The notes beneath the pieces are model-generated. The model searched no databases, was not told the DNA's origin, and saw only the letters and a program-made list of their open reading frames with translations. The translations under genes and the position numbers were made by a program. From Rhodospirillaceae bacterium (GTDB lineage: Bacteria; Pseudomonadota; Gammaproteobacteria; Steroidobacterales; Rariloculaceae), in assembly GCA_024638465.1 (NCBI GenBank), contig JAHEKF010000020.1, positions 1 to 49,712 of the forward strand: a stretch of DNA of 49,712 bases, read 5' to 3'. Below are positions 1 through 8,794 of this stretch, one piece after another. Position 1 is the first letter of the stretch. Each line of letters opens with the position of its first letter.

Positions 1-1
1 T

Positions 2-1807
2 CGCCTGTAGCGTCAGCGTCTGAGCGCCGCCGTCGATGTCCTTGCCGGACAATGGCGGCGCGGGATCCATGAGCTGCTCCCGCGATGGGAAAGCCGTGCT
101 TCGCGGCGTATTGACCCCTACCAGCGGGCTTTCCTCAGGAAGCGCTGCGATGAGCGGGCTTGGCGCGGCGGCGGTCTCGAAGACCGCAGCGGGCCAGCTG
201 AAAATTGCGTCCGCGGTGCGCTCGCGCAAGCGCGCGGTTACACGCTGGCAGCGCCGCAGCGACTCTCGCGGTGAGCACCCCGGCATCTCATGCTCGACCT
301 GGAGGTATAGCGGCAACAACGGATTCGGCGTCGCCGTCCGTGGCCATTCGGCATCTGTCATGCCCGTTACCCATACGGCGTCGTAGCCGGCAGCGACGTC
401 TTCCGGCCGCTCCAGCAGCGTGAGTCCGTAAATCGGTACGGGCCCGCTGGCACGCGGTTCCGAAGCCGTGCGTTCGAATTCCACCAGGGCATCGGACATC
501 GACAGCGTGCCGACGATTGGTGTCAACAGGCAGAATTCGTTCAGTGCCGTATCCCAGACCGGCAGCGAGCGCGAATCTGCATCGGTCTGATCGCCGGGCC
601 AGCCGAGTTCCGCCAGGACTTGCTGCCAGATCCGCGCCCAGCGAGTCGGTGTTGCGCTCTGAGAGCCCTGCGCGGCGCCCAGAAGTTCGAGCGAGAGCCG
701 CAGCCGGCGCTCGGTTCCGGCTGCGGATTCGCGTAACCAGGCCGCCAGCCCGCCATGATAGAAGGCATCACGAAAACCGAGTTGTGACATGGGTTTCGGC
801 CGAAGGTTCTGCTCCGCCCGGGCGCGCTCGAGATCGTCGTCGGGATCGGAGACGAAGAACGGGCTCCTGAGCCAGCGGCTGAGATGCACGAATCTGCCGC
901 GCGAGCTCAGAAGTTCGAGCGCATTCAGTGCTGCGCCAACGGCTGGATGATCTGCCGCGGGGATGCCTCTGGGCTCGAAGTAGCCGGTTGTTGCGGCGGA
1001 TGTCAGCGAAGTCGTCGCAGTGTCGCGAGCGCGATCGAGAAGCCGGTCGACGTCATGGCGCCGCGGTGCGGCGCGTGAGGCGACGATTGCGAGCCGCTGG
1101 CGGGGATTTTTCGCGAGGGCCCGCACGGCCCAATCCACGGCGGTCTCAAGTTCCTGGGCGCTGTCAGCGAGACCTGTGCGGTGTCCTTGCGGATCGCTCG
1201 TCCGCGGCTCCCAGGTCGAAATTTCGCAGCCGGCCCGCTGCAGTCGCGCGTAAAGCGATTTCCGGGCAGGGGGCAGATCACCGAGATCGGCCCAAACGAC
1301 CGGCCGCCGGGTCAAGCCACGAAGATCGGGTGCGCGCAGCAGCTCGTCCAGGATCATCGCACTGTCGATCCAGCCGTTCTGATCGAGTACCTCCCGGAAC
1401 CGGCTGGCCCAGCGCAGAAAGGCCGCGAATCCCGGATCGCCATCGCGAGCGGCTAGCCGCCGCGGATCGAGTTCGTGGGCCCACAGCCGCTGCCAGGCGT
1501 CCGCGGCCCAGCTCGCAGCGCTGTCAACGCCGATAAGCGCTCCAGCCTCGGCCGAGCCGGCGATGATCGTGCGCCACAGGGCCTGCATCTGCGGGGACGT
1601 CAGGACCTGCCGATCGGCGGCGGGGAGCCTGCGCCAGAGCCCGAGTATCCACGGCTCGAAGGCCGATAAACTCGAGCCGGCCGAGGCGGAGCCGCGTGCC
1701 GGCAGACTGTCCTGTAGCAGTGCAACTTCGAGCTGGCGCGCTGCAAGACCGCTGCCGACGACAATTTCTGCGTCATCGACCAGAAGGTCCGGCAGATTAT
1801 TTAGCAT
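2..1807 (-). CDS. AddB-like probable DNA repair protein, 3' part cut by window edge
   Basis: An open frame of 602 codons runs leftward from ATG at 1807 to the window edge without a stop, so the C-terminus is missing. An in-frame stop (TAA) lies immediately upstream of the ATG, which fixes the earliest possible start; there is no clear ribosome binding site. The visible part is rich in Trp, Arg and Leu and contains the segment VWVTGMTDAEWP near residue 490, typical of the helicase-like half of the proteobacterial 'probable DNA repair protein' family (AddB/RecB-type, with a PD-(D/E)XK nuclease domain at the C-terminus). The nuclease motif itself would lie beyond the edge and cannot be checked. 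It probably acts in double-strand break processing. It starts 28 bases after the alaA stop, so co-transcription is possible. The rightward open frames opposite it (for example 928-1536) are shadows. Confidence 0.7.
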   Translation of the reverse strand, partial: MLNNLPDLLVDDAEIVVGSGLAARQLEVALLQDSLPARGSASAGSSLSAFEPWILGLWRRLPAADRQVLTSPQMQALWRTIIAGSAEAGALIGVDSAASWAADAWQRLWAHELDPRRLAARDGDPGFAAFLRWASRFREVLDQNGWIDSAMILDELLRAPDLRGLTRRPVVWADLGDLPPARKSLYARLQRAGCEISTWEPRTSDPQGHRTGLADSAQELETAVDWAVRALAKNPRQRLAIVASRAAPRRHDVDRLLDRARDTATTSLTSAATTGYFEPRGIPAADHPAVGAALNALELLSSRGRFVHLSRWLRSPFFVSDPDDDLERARAEQNLRPKPMSQLGFRDAFYHGGLAAWLRESAAGTERRLRLSLELLGAAQGSQSATPTRWARIWQQVLAELGWPGDQTDADSRSLPVWDTALNEFCLLTPIVGTLSMSDALVEFERTASEPRASGPVPIYGLTLLERPEDVAAGYDAVWVTGMTDAEWPRTATPNPLLPLYLQVEHEMPGCSPRESLRRCQRVTARLRERTADAIFSWPAAVFETAAAPSPLIAALPEESPLVGVNTPRSTAFPSREQLMDPAPPLSGKDIDGGAQTLTLQA

Positions 1808-1835
1808 TTAATTTCAGATAGTTAAAGCTAAATAC

Positions 1836-3101
1836 TTAAGCAGATTCTAACTTAGGCGGGCGCGTCGACATCTGCTCGAGGACCGTTTCTATGCGTTTGA
1901 ACACGTCCCTGAGCGTCTCGTCGTCAGGCAGCGTCGTCACGCGGAAGTGGTCGCGATAGTCGGTATTGAAGCTCGAGCCGGGCGCGACGAGCACGTGTTG
2001 CTGCTCGAGCAACTCCAGCGCGAACGCCTCATCGTCGAAATTCGGCAGCTTGTCAGTATTGACCCCGATAAACGCGTACATCGACCCTTTCGGTGCGACC
2101 ACGGTCAGGTATTTACTGGCTTCTACACCGTCCACGAGCGCCTGACGCGATTCGTACAGACGTCCGCCGGGCGAACAGAGTTTACGCACGCTCTGATAGC
2201 CGCCGAGCGCGGTCTGCACCGCCCATTGGCCGGGGACGTTGCTACAGAGCCGCAGCGCGGCCAACAGATCCATCGCATTGATGAAGTCGACGGCACGATC
2301 CAGAGCGCGGCTGAATGACACCCAGCCAACGCGATAGCCGCAGGCGCGATAAACCTTCGACAAGCCACTGAACGTTCCGCAGAGCGCGCTTTCGCAGAGC
2401 GTCGCCATCGGGATGAATTCCGCGTCGTCGTAAACCATCTGGTCATAGATCTCGTCGCTGAGGACGATGAGATCGTGCCGATCCGCGAGCGCCGCCAGTT
2501 CGGTCAGGCACTCGCGACTATAAACGGCGCCGGTCGGATTATTCGGGTTGATGATGACGATCGCCCGCGTCTTCGGCGTGATGAGCTCAGCCACCTCGTC
2601 CGGATCCGGCATGAATTCATTGGCTTCGTCGCAACGATAATAGACGGCTTTCCCGCCGTTGAGCGTTGTCGCGGCAGTCCACAATGGGTAGTCCGGACTC
2701 GGGATCAGGACTTCGTCGCCGGCGTTGAGCAATGCCCGGAGTGTCAGATCGATCAGCTCGCTGACGCCGTTGCCGATAAAAACGTGCTCCGCCGTGACAT
2801 CCATCACGCCGCGGCTTTGCTGTTGCATGACCACCGCTTCGCGGGCCGGAAAAATTCCCTTCTGGCCGCAGTAGGCCTCGCTTCCATTGAGATTCTCGAT
2901 CATCGCCAGGCGCATCGTCTCAGGCGTACGAAAACCGAACAGGCCGGGATTACCGATGTTCAGTGACAGAATTTCGTAGCCCTGCAGCTCCATCTCGTGG
3001 GCGCGGCGGGCGAGTTGTCCACGAATTTCGTAGCGGACATCCCTGAGCTGCCGGCTCGGTTCGATTTCGGCAGATTTCGTCACGGTATCAATCCGTTGCA
3101 A
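1836..3101 (-). CDS. alaA: AlaA-type alanine aminotransferase
   Basis: Class I/II PLP-dependent aminotransferase of 421 residues, close to the usual length of AlaA (about 405). It would interconvert pyruvate plus glutamate with alanine plus 2-oxoglutarate in the cytoplasm. Visible fold-type I motifs are NIGNP near residue 48, NPNNPTG at 185-191, SDEIYD at 215-220 and SGLSKVYRACGYRVGW at 245-260, in which Lys249 should form the Schiff base with PLP. The N-terminal DVRYEIRG segment matches AlaA rather than aspartate aminotransferase. The start is uncertain: TTG at 3101 is the longest reading, but GTG at 3083 (six codons later, with GGA about 8 bases upstream) also keeps the conserved part; no in-frame ATG exists. 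The DNA repair gene follows 28 bases downstream. Confidence 0.88.
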   Translation of the reverse strand: MQRIDTVTKSAEIEPSRQLRDVRYEIRGQLARRAHEMELQGYEILSLNIGNPGLFGFRTPETMRLAMIENLNGSEAYCGQKGIFPAREAVVMQQQSRGVMDVTAEHVFIGNGVSELIDLTLRALLNAGDEVLIPSPDYPLWTAATTLNGGKAVYYRCDEANEFMPDPDEVAELITPKTRAIVIINPNNPTGAVYSRECLTELAALADRHDLIVLSDEIYDQMVYDDAEFIPMATLCESALCGTFSGLSKVYRACGYRVGWVSFSRALDRAVDFINAMDLLAALRLCSNVPGQWAVQTALGGYQSVRKLCSPGGRLYESRQALVDGVEASKYLTVVAPKGSMYAFIGVNTDKLPNFDDEAFALELLEQQHVLVAPGSSFNTDYRDHFRVTTLPDDETLRDVFKRIETVLEQMSTRPPKLESA

Positions 3102-3195
3102 CTGGTTAACGCGCGCAGGCTAGCCTGAATCGAGCAATTAATAAAGCGATGGCGTCGTTACGCGCGGGAAAACCGCCGTACCCCGCGAGCGGAAC

Positions 3196-3531
3196 TCAGA
3201 TCGCCTGGTTTTCCTCGACGTTGAGAATCATGCCGTCGACAGCCGTGACTTTGACTTCGCTTCCAACGGTCGGCCTGGACTCATCGCCGGGCCGGAGTCT
3301 CGCACTCCAGATCTCAGTGCCGATTCGGATGCGCAGATTCGCGCCCTCCTCTTCCGGCACCTCGATGATCCTGCCAACGGAGCCCACGAGGCTGTTTTCG
3401 ACAGGATTGGACGATTCGCGGGCATAGACCGCCGTCAGTCCGGTAATCGAATCGTCAAAAAGCTCTCTGGCGATCATGGCGATGATGGCCATGACAACGC
3501 CGAGAAGTAGCAAGCCGCTCAATAGATCCAA
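3196..3531 (-). CDS. NfeD-like membrane-anchored OB-fold protein
   Basis: Small protein of 111 residues with one hydrophobic segment (about residues 5-22) followed by a soluble domain of about 65 residues. The soluble part has the NfeD C-terminal OB-fold pattern: LVGSVGRIIEVPEE, then a basic strand and VGSEVKVTAVDGMILNVE. NfeD-domain proteins usually work with stomatin/SPFH proteins in membrane quality control, but no SPFH gene is adjacent, so the partner is unknown. Translation probably begins at TTG 3531, with AGAGGA 9 bases upstream. It lies 29 bases after the DUF6152 gene in the same direction and is probably co-transcribed with it. Confidence 0.65.
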   Translation of the reverse strand: MDLLSGLLLLGVVMAIIAMIARELFDDSITGLTAVYARESSNPVENSLVGSVGRIIEVPEEEGANLRIRIGTEIWSARLRPGDESRPTVGSEVKVTAVDGMILNVEENQAI

Positions 3532-3560
3532 TTCAGCAGGTCCTCTTGTCGCGGCAGCCG

Positions 3561-4604
3561 CTATTCGTTCCAGTCCGCGCAGTCGAATGGCTCGTATTCG
3601 ATCTCCGGCGTCCAGCGCCAGAACCGCTCGAGCGTTACCGGTTCCGTATACATTTCGGGATCCGTTGCCGTCATTGCGTACTCGAGTCGCTGGCCATTTC
3701 CCGTAACGGAGAAGCGCTCTGCGAGAGTCGCGTTCGCAGACAGCGGAGTCCCGTAGGAGTCGAGATAAGGATAGTCGAGGTGAGTGGTCGTTACGACCAG
3801 GGTGTCGCCGTCCCAGCGTCCGACCGAGTAGCCGAGATTGGACCGTGCGATCTCCTCGGGTGTCGAGGATTCATTCATGTGGACAGTTCGTACCGAATCG
3901 TATTCGTAGACGCGGATGACGATCTGGTCTCCCTGCTGTTCGAAGGTCAGCTGTCCGGGGTCGAACATCGTCGATGGCATTCCGGTGCGGCACTCCAGCT
4001 CCGGGTTGTCGCTGACCGCGTTGTAGGCGGCTGCGAGCGTTTGCCCCCGGTCCGTCAGGAAACCCGTGTAGGAGGATGTCGGCGGGCGGGGATAGACGCC
4101 CGGGACGTTGCTCCAGACCCGGAACAGGCCCGAAGCCGCTTCGCGTGCGGCGGCGATGGTGTCCGCATCGAGCGTTTGGGATTGATTCAGTGAAAGCGTA
4201 TCTCCGCCCCAGCGGGGAGCTCTGCCCCCGTGCGTCAGTTCCTCGCCCGTTGGTAGCAGCAAATGCACGATGCCCATCGAGTTCGGGTCGCGCTTCGAGG
4301 TATATCCGGCGACCCTGACCGTGGAGCCGACGCTCAGGAGTTCCTCGGACACGCCGGCCCGGCGCATCGAACGGGGATTCGGGCCGATTTCCATTTCGCG
4401 AACGACGAGATCGCCGTTTTCATCCCGGATCTCCATGCGGAACCGGATATGGGGATTGCGCCAGAGAACTTCGGTGATCTCGCCTTCGAACTCTAGAATC
4501 TGCGATCGTTCGTAGAGCAGTGCGCTGTCCGGGGGGCCATGGTGCGCGGATGTGTACAACGGAACCAAGGCGAGAAAAGCCAGAATTCCTGCCAGCTGCT
4601 TCAT
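3561..4604 (-). CDS. Secreted DUF6152 family protein
   Basis: A 347-residue protein with a clear Sec signal peptide (MKQLAGILAFLALVPLYTSA, cleavage before His-His). After it comes the DUF6152 signature: the HH start, EFEGEITEVLWRNPH at about 38-52, and a second half ending in a PxxRRAGV/VGSTVRVAGY pattern. Roughly 220 further residues form a second domain rich in Trp and acidic residues, ending in EPFDCADW. The function of DUF6152 is unknown; an export and binding or sensing role in the periplasm is only an inference. A paralogue with the same layout lies at 7715-8707. It begins a two-gene unit with the NfeD-like gene and is divergent from the TRAP receptor gene, the two sharing a 164-base intergenic region in which I see no convincing promoter. 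Confidence 0.72.
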   Translation of the reverse strand: MKQLAGILAFLALVPLYTSAHHGPPDSALLYERSQILEFEGEITEVLWRNPHIRFRMEIRDENGDLVVREMEIGPNPRSMRRAGVSEELLSVGSTVRVAGYTSKRDPNSMGIVHLLLPTGEELTHGGRAPRWGGDTLSLNQSQTLDADTIAAAREAASGLFRVWSNVPGVYPRPPTSSYTGFLTDRGQTLAAAYNAVSDNPELECRTGMPSTMFDPGQLTFEQQGDQIVIRVYEYDSVRTVHMNESSTPEEIARSNLGYSVGRWDGDTLVVTTTHLDYPYLDSYGTPLSANATLAERFSVTGNGQRLEYAMTATDPEMYTEPVTLERFWRWTPEIEYEPFDCADWNE

Positions 4605-4768
4605 GATCTCGAAGTCCCCCCGACGCCGTTGTATTTATTAGTGTACCGGCATCTCAGATCATGTAACACGGCTATTTACGACCGCTACCGTGGAGGGTTC
4701 CGTTCATGGCGCGTTGACAGGCTCGGAGCGGCAATGGGAGACTGACGTCAAACGAGACCGGAGTCGTC

Positions 4769-5788
4769 ATGTCCAGAAGAAAGTTCCTCAAGACTTCCGC
4801 GTTACTGGGAGCCGGCACGTTGACCGGACCCTGGCTTAAAGCCAATGCCCAGAGCGGCGCGTCAGGCGACGGTCCTGTGCGCATTCTGATGGGCGGCTAC
4901 GGACCTCCGACGACGAGTTTCAGTCTCGCATTGAAACGAATTGGCGATCGGCTCACGGAGAAGTTCGGCGATGACGTGGATGTGCGTTATGTCTACAACA
5001 TCATGGACGTCGGTTATCGCGGTCTCGAGATTCTTTCGCTCGTGGAAGATGGAATTCTGTCGCTCGGCTATCAATCCAGCAGCTATATGACGGATCGGGT
5101 TCCGGAACTCGGGCTCGCCGACCTGCCGTTTCTGTTTTCATCGAATCAACAAGCTCGGGCCGCTATGGACGGTGAGTTCGGGAGACGACTGGCAGAAGCT
5201 ATCGAAGCGAATATGAACTACCGCATTCTCGGTTATTTCGAGAACGGACTGCGCCATATCTCGAATCGCGTGCGGCCTATCCGCGCACCCGCAGACCTTG
5301 CCGGGCTGAAAATGCGCGTGTTGCCGAGCGAAGTTCATTCGAAAACGTTCTCGTTGCTGGGTGCGGATCCACGCATTATGGATCTCAGCGAGGCGATCGA
5401 AGGCGTTATCGGCGGTACGCTCGACGCACAGGAGAATCCGTTCGCCAACACCGTTACCTACGGCGTGCACAACTACCACGAGTACCATACCGAGACGAAC
5501 CACTTTTATCTGTCCCGGCCAATTTTCCTGCATCGGCAGTCGTTCGATTCCTGGCCGTCTGAGGTTCAGGAAGAAATGCGGGCCGCCGTCGCGGACGCGG
5601 TCACGATACAGCGCGACATGAAAGACCAGGAAGAGATCGATGCGGCGGAAGCGATCGTCGCGGCCGGAGGCGAAATCTTGCGCCTGTCAGACGAGCAGCT
5701 GGAGGCGTTCAAAGCTGCCGTTCAGCCGCTCTATGACGAAGCGCGCGAGCGTTACGATCCGGAATTACTGGCGCTAGTCGGACTCTGA
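4769..5788 (+). CDS. TRAP transporter solute receptor (DctP family), Tat-type signal
   Basis: A 339-residue periplasmic solute-binding protein of the DctP/TRAP-T family. The N-terminus SRRKFLKTSALLGAG is a good twin-arginine signal with cleavage near ANA-Q (about residue 28). Family landmarks are the segment DLAGLKMRVLPSEVH (about 172-186), with the conserved Arg that salt-bridges carboxylate ligands, and GVIGGTLDAQENP (about 215-227). The ligand is probably a small organic acid, but the sequence does not say which. No dctQ/dctM permease genes are adjacent, so it is an orphan receptor in this window. ATG 4769 has GGAG 6 bases upstream. Its 3' end overlaps the convergent ada gene by 15 bases. 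Confidence 0.82.
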   Translation: MSRRKFLKTSALLGAGTLTGPWLKANAQSGASGDGPVRILMGGYGPPTTSFSLALKRIGDRLTEKFGDDVDVRYVYNIMDVGYRGLEILSLVEDGILSLGYQSSSYMTDRVPELGLADLPFLFSSNQQARAAMDGEFGRRLAEAIEANMNYRILGYFENGLRHISNRVRPIRAPADLAGLKMRVLPSEVHSKTFSLLGADPRIMDLSEAIEGVIGGTLDAQENPFANTVTYGVHNYHEYHTETNHFYLSRPIFLHRQSFDSWPSEVQEEMRAAVADAVTIQRDMKDQEEIDAAEAIVAAGGEILRLSDEQLEAFKAAVQPLYDEARERYDPELLALVGL

Positions 5789-6853
5789 CTTCTCGACTTG
5801 TTCTCGAGCCAGTAACGTCTTTTTTCGCTCCAGTCCCCAGCGGTAGCCGCCGAGGCTGCCATCGGATCGCAGGACACGATGGCAAGGTATGACGACTGCG
5901 AGCGGGTTCGCAGCACAAGCACGGGCGACGGCCCGATGCGCCTTCGGACGACCGATCTGAGCGGCGACCTCGCTGTAGCTGACCGTAGAGCCGGCCGTGA
6001 TCGACTGCAGCGCTTTCCACACGCGTTTCTGAAATGCGGTTCCCTGTATGTCGAGCGGCAGAGACAGGCCTGCGCGCGGAGTTGCAATAAGCTCCGTGAT
6101 ACCTGCGAGCCATGCCTTTAGTTCGCTCTCGTCGCGTTCGATTCGAGCCCCGGGAAACCGACTGGACAAGCTGTCGACGAGCGATTCGTCATTTTCACCG
6201 AACTCTACACAGCAGATGCCACGCTCCGTCGCGGCAACCAGGATCAGCCCCAGCGAAGATGTCGCTGTCGTGAACGAGATTGAAATACCGGCTCCGCCAT
6301 CGCGATATTGCGCCGGCGTCATTCCCAACAAGCGATTCGCGCTCTCGTAGACGCGACTGCTGGAACCGTAGCCGGCCTCGAAGATCGCATCGGCAACCGG
6401 TTGCCCCTGAGATAGCGCGGTCTGCAGACGTTTCACTCGCATGCCTGCCGCGAATTCGCGCATCGTGACGCCTGTAAAGCGCTTGAATTCTCGTCGAAGA
6501 TGCGATGCGCTTATTCCGAGATCGGCTGCCAGCTGCTTCGCGATCGGCGTTTGCTCCGCCGCAGCAATCATTGCACATGCATCGCGGATCGTCCGGGCGC
6601 GGCGATCGTGATCGGTGGATTCTGTCGGGCGACAGCGCTTGCATGCCCGATAGCCGGCCGCGATGGCCGCACGGGTCGAAGCGAAGAACTCCGTATTGTC
6701 GCGTCGTGACAAGCGGGATGGGCAAGACGGGCGACAGAAGACGCCGGTCGTCCTGACGGCATAAACGAACTCACCGTCGAGCGAAACGTCGCGAGAACAC
6801 ACGGCGTTCCAGCATCGATCGTCGTTCAGTTGGATCGGGCTCGTCGTCATCAT
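5774..6853 (-). CDS. ada: Ada: methylated-DNA repair methyltransferase and transcription activator
   Basis: Bifunctional Ada of 359 residues, matching the E. coli length (354). The N-terminal domain carries Cys40, Cys44, Cys71 and Cys74 (FCRPSC...CKRC), the zinc cluster in which Cys40 should accept methyl groups from phosphotriesters. An AraC-type helix-turn-helix spans about residues 85-185 (ISASHLRREFKRFTG). The C-terminal O6-alkylguanine-DNA alkyltransferase domain has the active site VIPCHRV with Cys324 and the downstream GGYRWGLERKK. All catalytic cysteines are present, so it should both repair alkylation and activate the adaptive response. The start is ATG 6853 or the adjacent ATG 6850. 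It converges on and overlaps the TRAP receptor gene; no alkB or alkA is next to it. Confidence 0.93.
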   Translation of the reverse strand: MMTTSPIQLNDDRCWNAVCSRDVSLDGEFVYAVRTTGVFCRPSCPSRLSRRDNTEFFASTRAAIAAGYRACKRCRPTESTDHDRRARTIRDACAMIAAAEQTPIAKQLAADLGISASHLRREFKRFTGVTMREFAAGMRVKRLQTALSQGQPVADAIFEAGYGSSSRVYESANRLLGMTPAQYRDGGAGISISFTTATSSLGLILVAATERGICCVEFGENDESLVDSLSSRFPGARIERDESELKAWLAGITELIATPRAGLSLPLDIQGTAFQKRVWKALQSITAGSTVSYSEVAAQIGRPKAHRAVARACAANPLAVVIPCHRVLRSDGSLGGYRWGLERKKTLLAREQVEKSESD

Positions 6854-6999
6854 GGGTGCAGTATGGAACTACCCACTGGCCGGTGCTATCCGCGAACGAC
6901 CGTCAAATTCGGATTCAGCGAGTTCGGCGTCGCAGCCGCACCCTCCGGATGCTCGCCGCGGTCGAACGCCGGACCCGCGAGGCGCATTCTGCGTCGCGG

Positions 7000-7596
7000 T
7001 TATCCTTCTGGCGGAATTTGCGCCTCGATCGTAATGAGCAGTTTCACTTCCGGAAAAAAGCCGTGATCGAGATCGTAGGTAACGCCGAACGCGCCGCGGT
7101 CAATCACCGTTTCAGCATCTGCCCCGCAGACCTCGCGCCCGTGACGGAAGTGGGGCTGGCATCGGAACCGGTTGATCGTCAGGTCGACCGGGAGTGTAAC
7201 GCCGTGCAGCGTCAGTTCGCCCTCGACGGCAGTCGGCGATCCGTCAACGAAATCCGCAAGCTGGCCCACATAAGTTGCCGTGGGGAACCGGGCGACATCG
7301 AGAATATCCGCAGCCATGGCATGTTCGTTCATTCCGGCGTGGCCGAAATCGATCGATGCCATGTCCATCGTGACCTCAACGGTACCGGACTGTGCTTCCT
7401 TGTCGAACATGACGGTGCCTTCGGTTCGCTCGATCTTTCCTCGCCAGATCGACAAGCCACCTTGATGGTCGGCCTCGAAAGCAGGATAAGTGTGCCCGGA
7501 ATCGATGATGTATGTAACAGGCGCCGCGACGGCTATTGCGGTGAATGCGCTACACGCGAATACCAAAGCGGCGCGCGATAGTAATCCGAGATTCAT
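7000..7596 (-). CDS. Periplasmic YceI family protein
   Basis: A 198-residue protein with a Sec signal peptide (cleavage after AVAA, about residue 25) and the YceI beta-barrel pattern: YIIDSGHTYPAFEADHQGG at 29-47, then repeated strands, GVTLPVDLTI and a closing G-F-P-E-V-K-L-L-I motif. YceI proteins bind long polyisoprenoid chains in the periplasm; the ligand here is not determined. Three cysteines are visible, one near the start of the signal region and two near residue 140. ATG 7596 has GGGAG about 8 bases upstream. It stands between ada and the second DUF6152 gene with gaps of 146 and 118 bases, so it is probably transcribed alone. Confidence 0.8.
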   Translation of the reverse strand: MNLGLLSRAALVFACSAFTAIAVAAPVTYIIDSGHTYPAFEADHQGGLSIWRGKIERTEGTVMFDKEAQSGTVEVTMDMASIDFGHAGMNEHAMAADILDVARFPTATYVGQLADFVDGSPTAVEGELTLHGVTLPVDLTINRFRCQPHFRHGREVCGADAETVIDRGAFGVTYDLDHGFFPEVKLLITIEAQIPPEG

Positions 7597-7714
7597 TTTC
7601 TTGCTCCCGTCGGAATAGGAAAAAATTCGGTGCTCGCGGCGATTCTACCGAGTTGACGGACGAAACGCCTCAGTTTTATCGTAATTATCGTGACGCTCGA
7701 GAACCGTTCGCAGC

Positions 7715-8707
7715 TTAGCGGGACACGGCGCAGTTCCATGGCTCGATTGTTTCGCCCGGTACCCAGTCCCATCGCGCGCTGATCGTAACCGGTTCGCTCA
7801 AATACAACGGATCGGTCATCGTCGCCTCCCAGTTCAAACTGTCCATTGTCTCATTGACGCGGTAGCGCTCGACGATGGACATGTCGACACTTTTGGGTAC
7901 GCCATCGTCGTTGAAATACGGGTAGTTGCTTCCGGCCGTCGTCACGATAAGCGTGTCACCTTCCCAACGGGCGATCGAATGACCCATCGCGGACGGTTCC
8001 GTTACCGCAGCGCTCTCGTCCAGATGGAACGTACGCGTATTGTCGTTTTGCTCGATTCGCATGACGATGGTGTCGCCACGATCGATGAATTCGATCGGAA
8101 GCCCCGTGTCCATGGCGACCGGCATACCGACCGCATCGCAGTTCCACAATGGGTGGTCTTCCAGCTCGTCGAATTCCGCGAGCTTTGATTGCGCTGCAGC
8201 GGTGAGTGGCAGATCTTCGACGCCCTGTCGATCCCGGTAGGTCCAGACTCGGAACAGTCCTTCGCCTGTCGAATCGGTGGCTGTGGACGGTGTCGTGGCG
8301 GCGCTCCCGATGACGGCTTCGTCGGGCCAGTATGGCTCGTATCCGGGCTTGAGAATCGCCTGAGTGCCGTTTCCGAGCGAGACGCTGGTTCCGAGCACGA
8401 GGCCGTCGCGGCGGCTGGAGCGCTGAATTGCAGCCCTGACCGTAGCGCCGACGGTGAATGCGTCTTGCGTCAAGCCCTTGCGCAGGAGCGAGTTGGCGGA
8501 CTGCCAGCCCTCCACGTCGATCAGTTCCGCTTCACCGGTGTCGCTGACGACACGAAGCGTCAGTACCGGATGCGGATTACGCCATTCAACCTCGACGAGC
8601 TCGCCCTCGACCACCTGGATTTCGTCCGAGAACTCGGCGCGGGAATGGTGTGCCGATGTGGTCGTCGGCAGAGCCAGAATTAACACCGCAGCTGTCGCGA
8701 TTCTCAC
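7715..8707 (-). CDS. Secreted DUF6152 family protein, second copy
   Basis: A 330-residue homologue of the protein at 3561-4604. I place the start at GTG 8707 (VRIATAAVLILALP...) because a strong GGGGAGGG site lies 6-8 bases upstream and this gives a proper signal peptide ending TTSA before HHSRAEF. The longer reading from 8764 would put 19 unrelated residues before the signal. The DUF6152 part (EGELVEVEWRNPHPVLTL, then GLTQDAFTVGATVRAA) is followed by a second domain with Trp-rich motifs and the ending EPWNCA, closely parallel to EPFDCA in the first copy. Function unknown. The upstream neighbour in transcription order is the M28 peptidase, which ends 87 bases away, so a shared transcript is possible. 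Confidence 0.72.
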   Translation of the reverse strand: MRIATAAVLILALPTTTSAHHSRAEFSDEIQVVEGELVEVEWRNPHPVLTLRVVSDTGEAELIDVEGWQSANSLLRKGLTQDAFTVGATVRAAIQRSSRRDGLVLGTSVSLGNGTQAILKPGYEPYWPDEAVIGSAATTPSTATDSTGEGLFRVWTYRDRQGVEDLPLTAAAQSKLAEFDELEDHPLWNCDAVGMPVAMDTGLPIEFIDRGDTIVMRIEQNDNTRTFHLDESAAVTEPSAMGHSIARWEGDTLIVTTAGSNYPYFNDDGVPKSVDMSIVERYRVNETMDSLNWEATMTDPLYLSEPVTISARWDWVPGETIEPWNCAVSR

Positions 8708-8794
8708 GATATTCCCTCCCCTGATGCAATGATTCGTTATGCCGATAGTGTACGCCAGAACCACCGGTTGCGGGATTCGACTCGACCGATCGCG

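Noticed and set aside
928-1536. Rightward Arg-rich open frames between 36 and 1811
   Set aside because: They lie opposite the AddB-like gene, have extreme Arg/Ser/Pro composition and show no family motif.
4714-4740. TTGACA box upstream of the TRAP receptor
   Set aside because: No acceptable -10 box lies 15-19 bases downstream, so it was not called a promoter.
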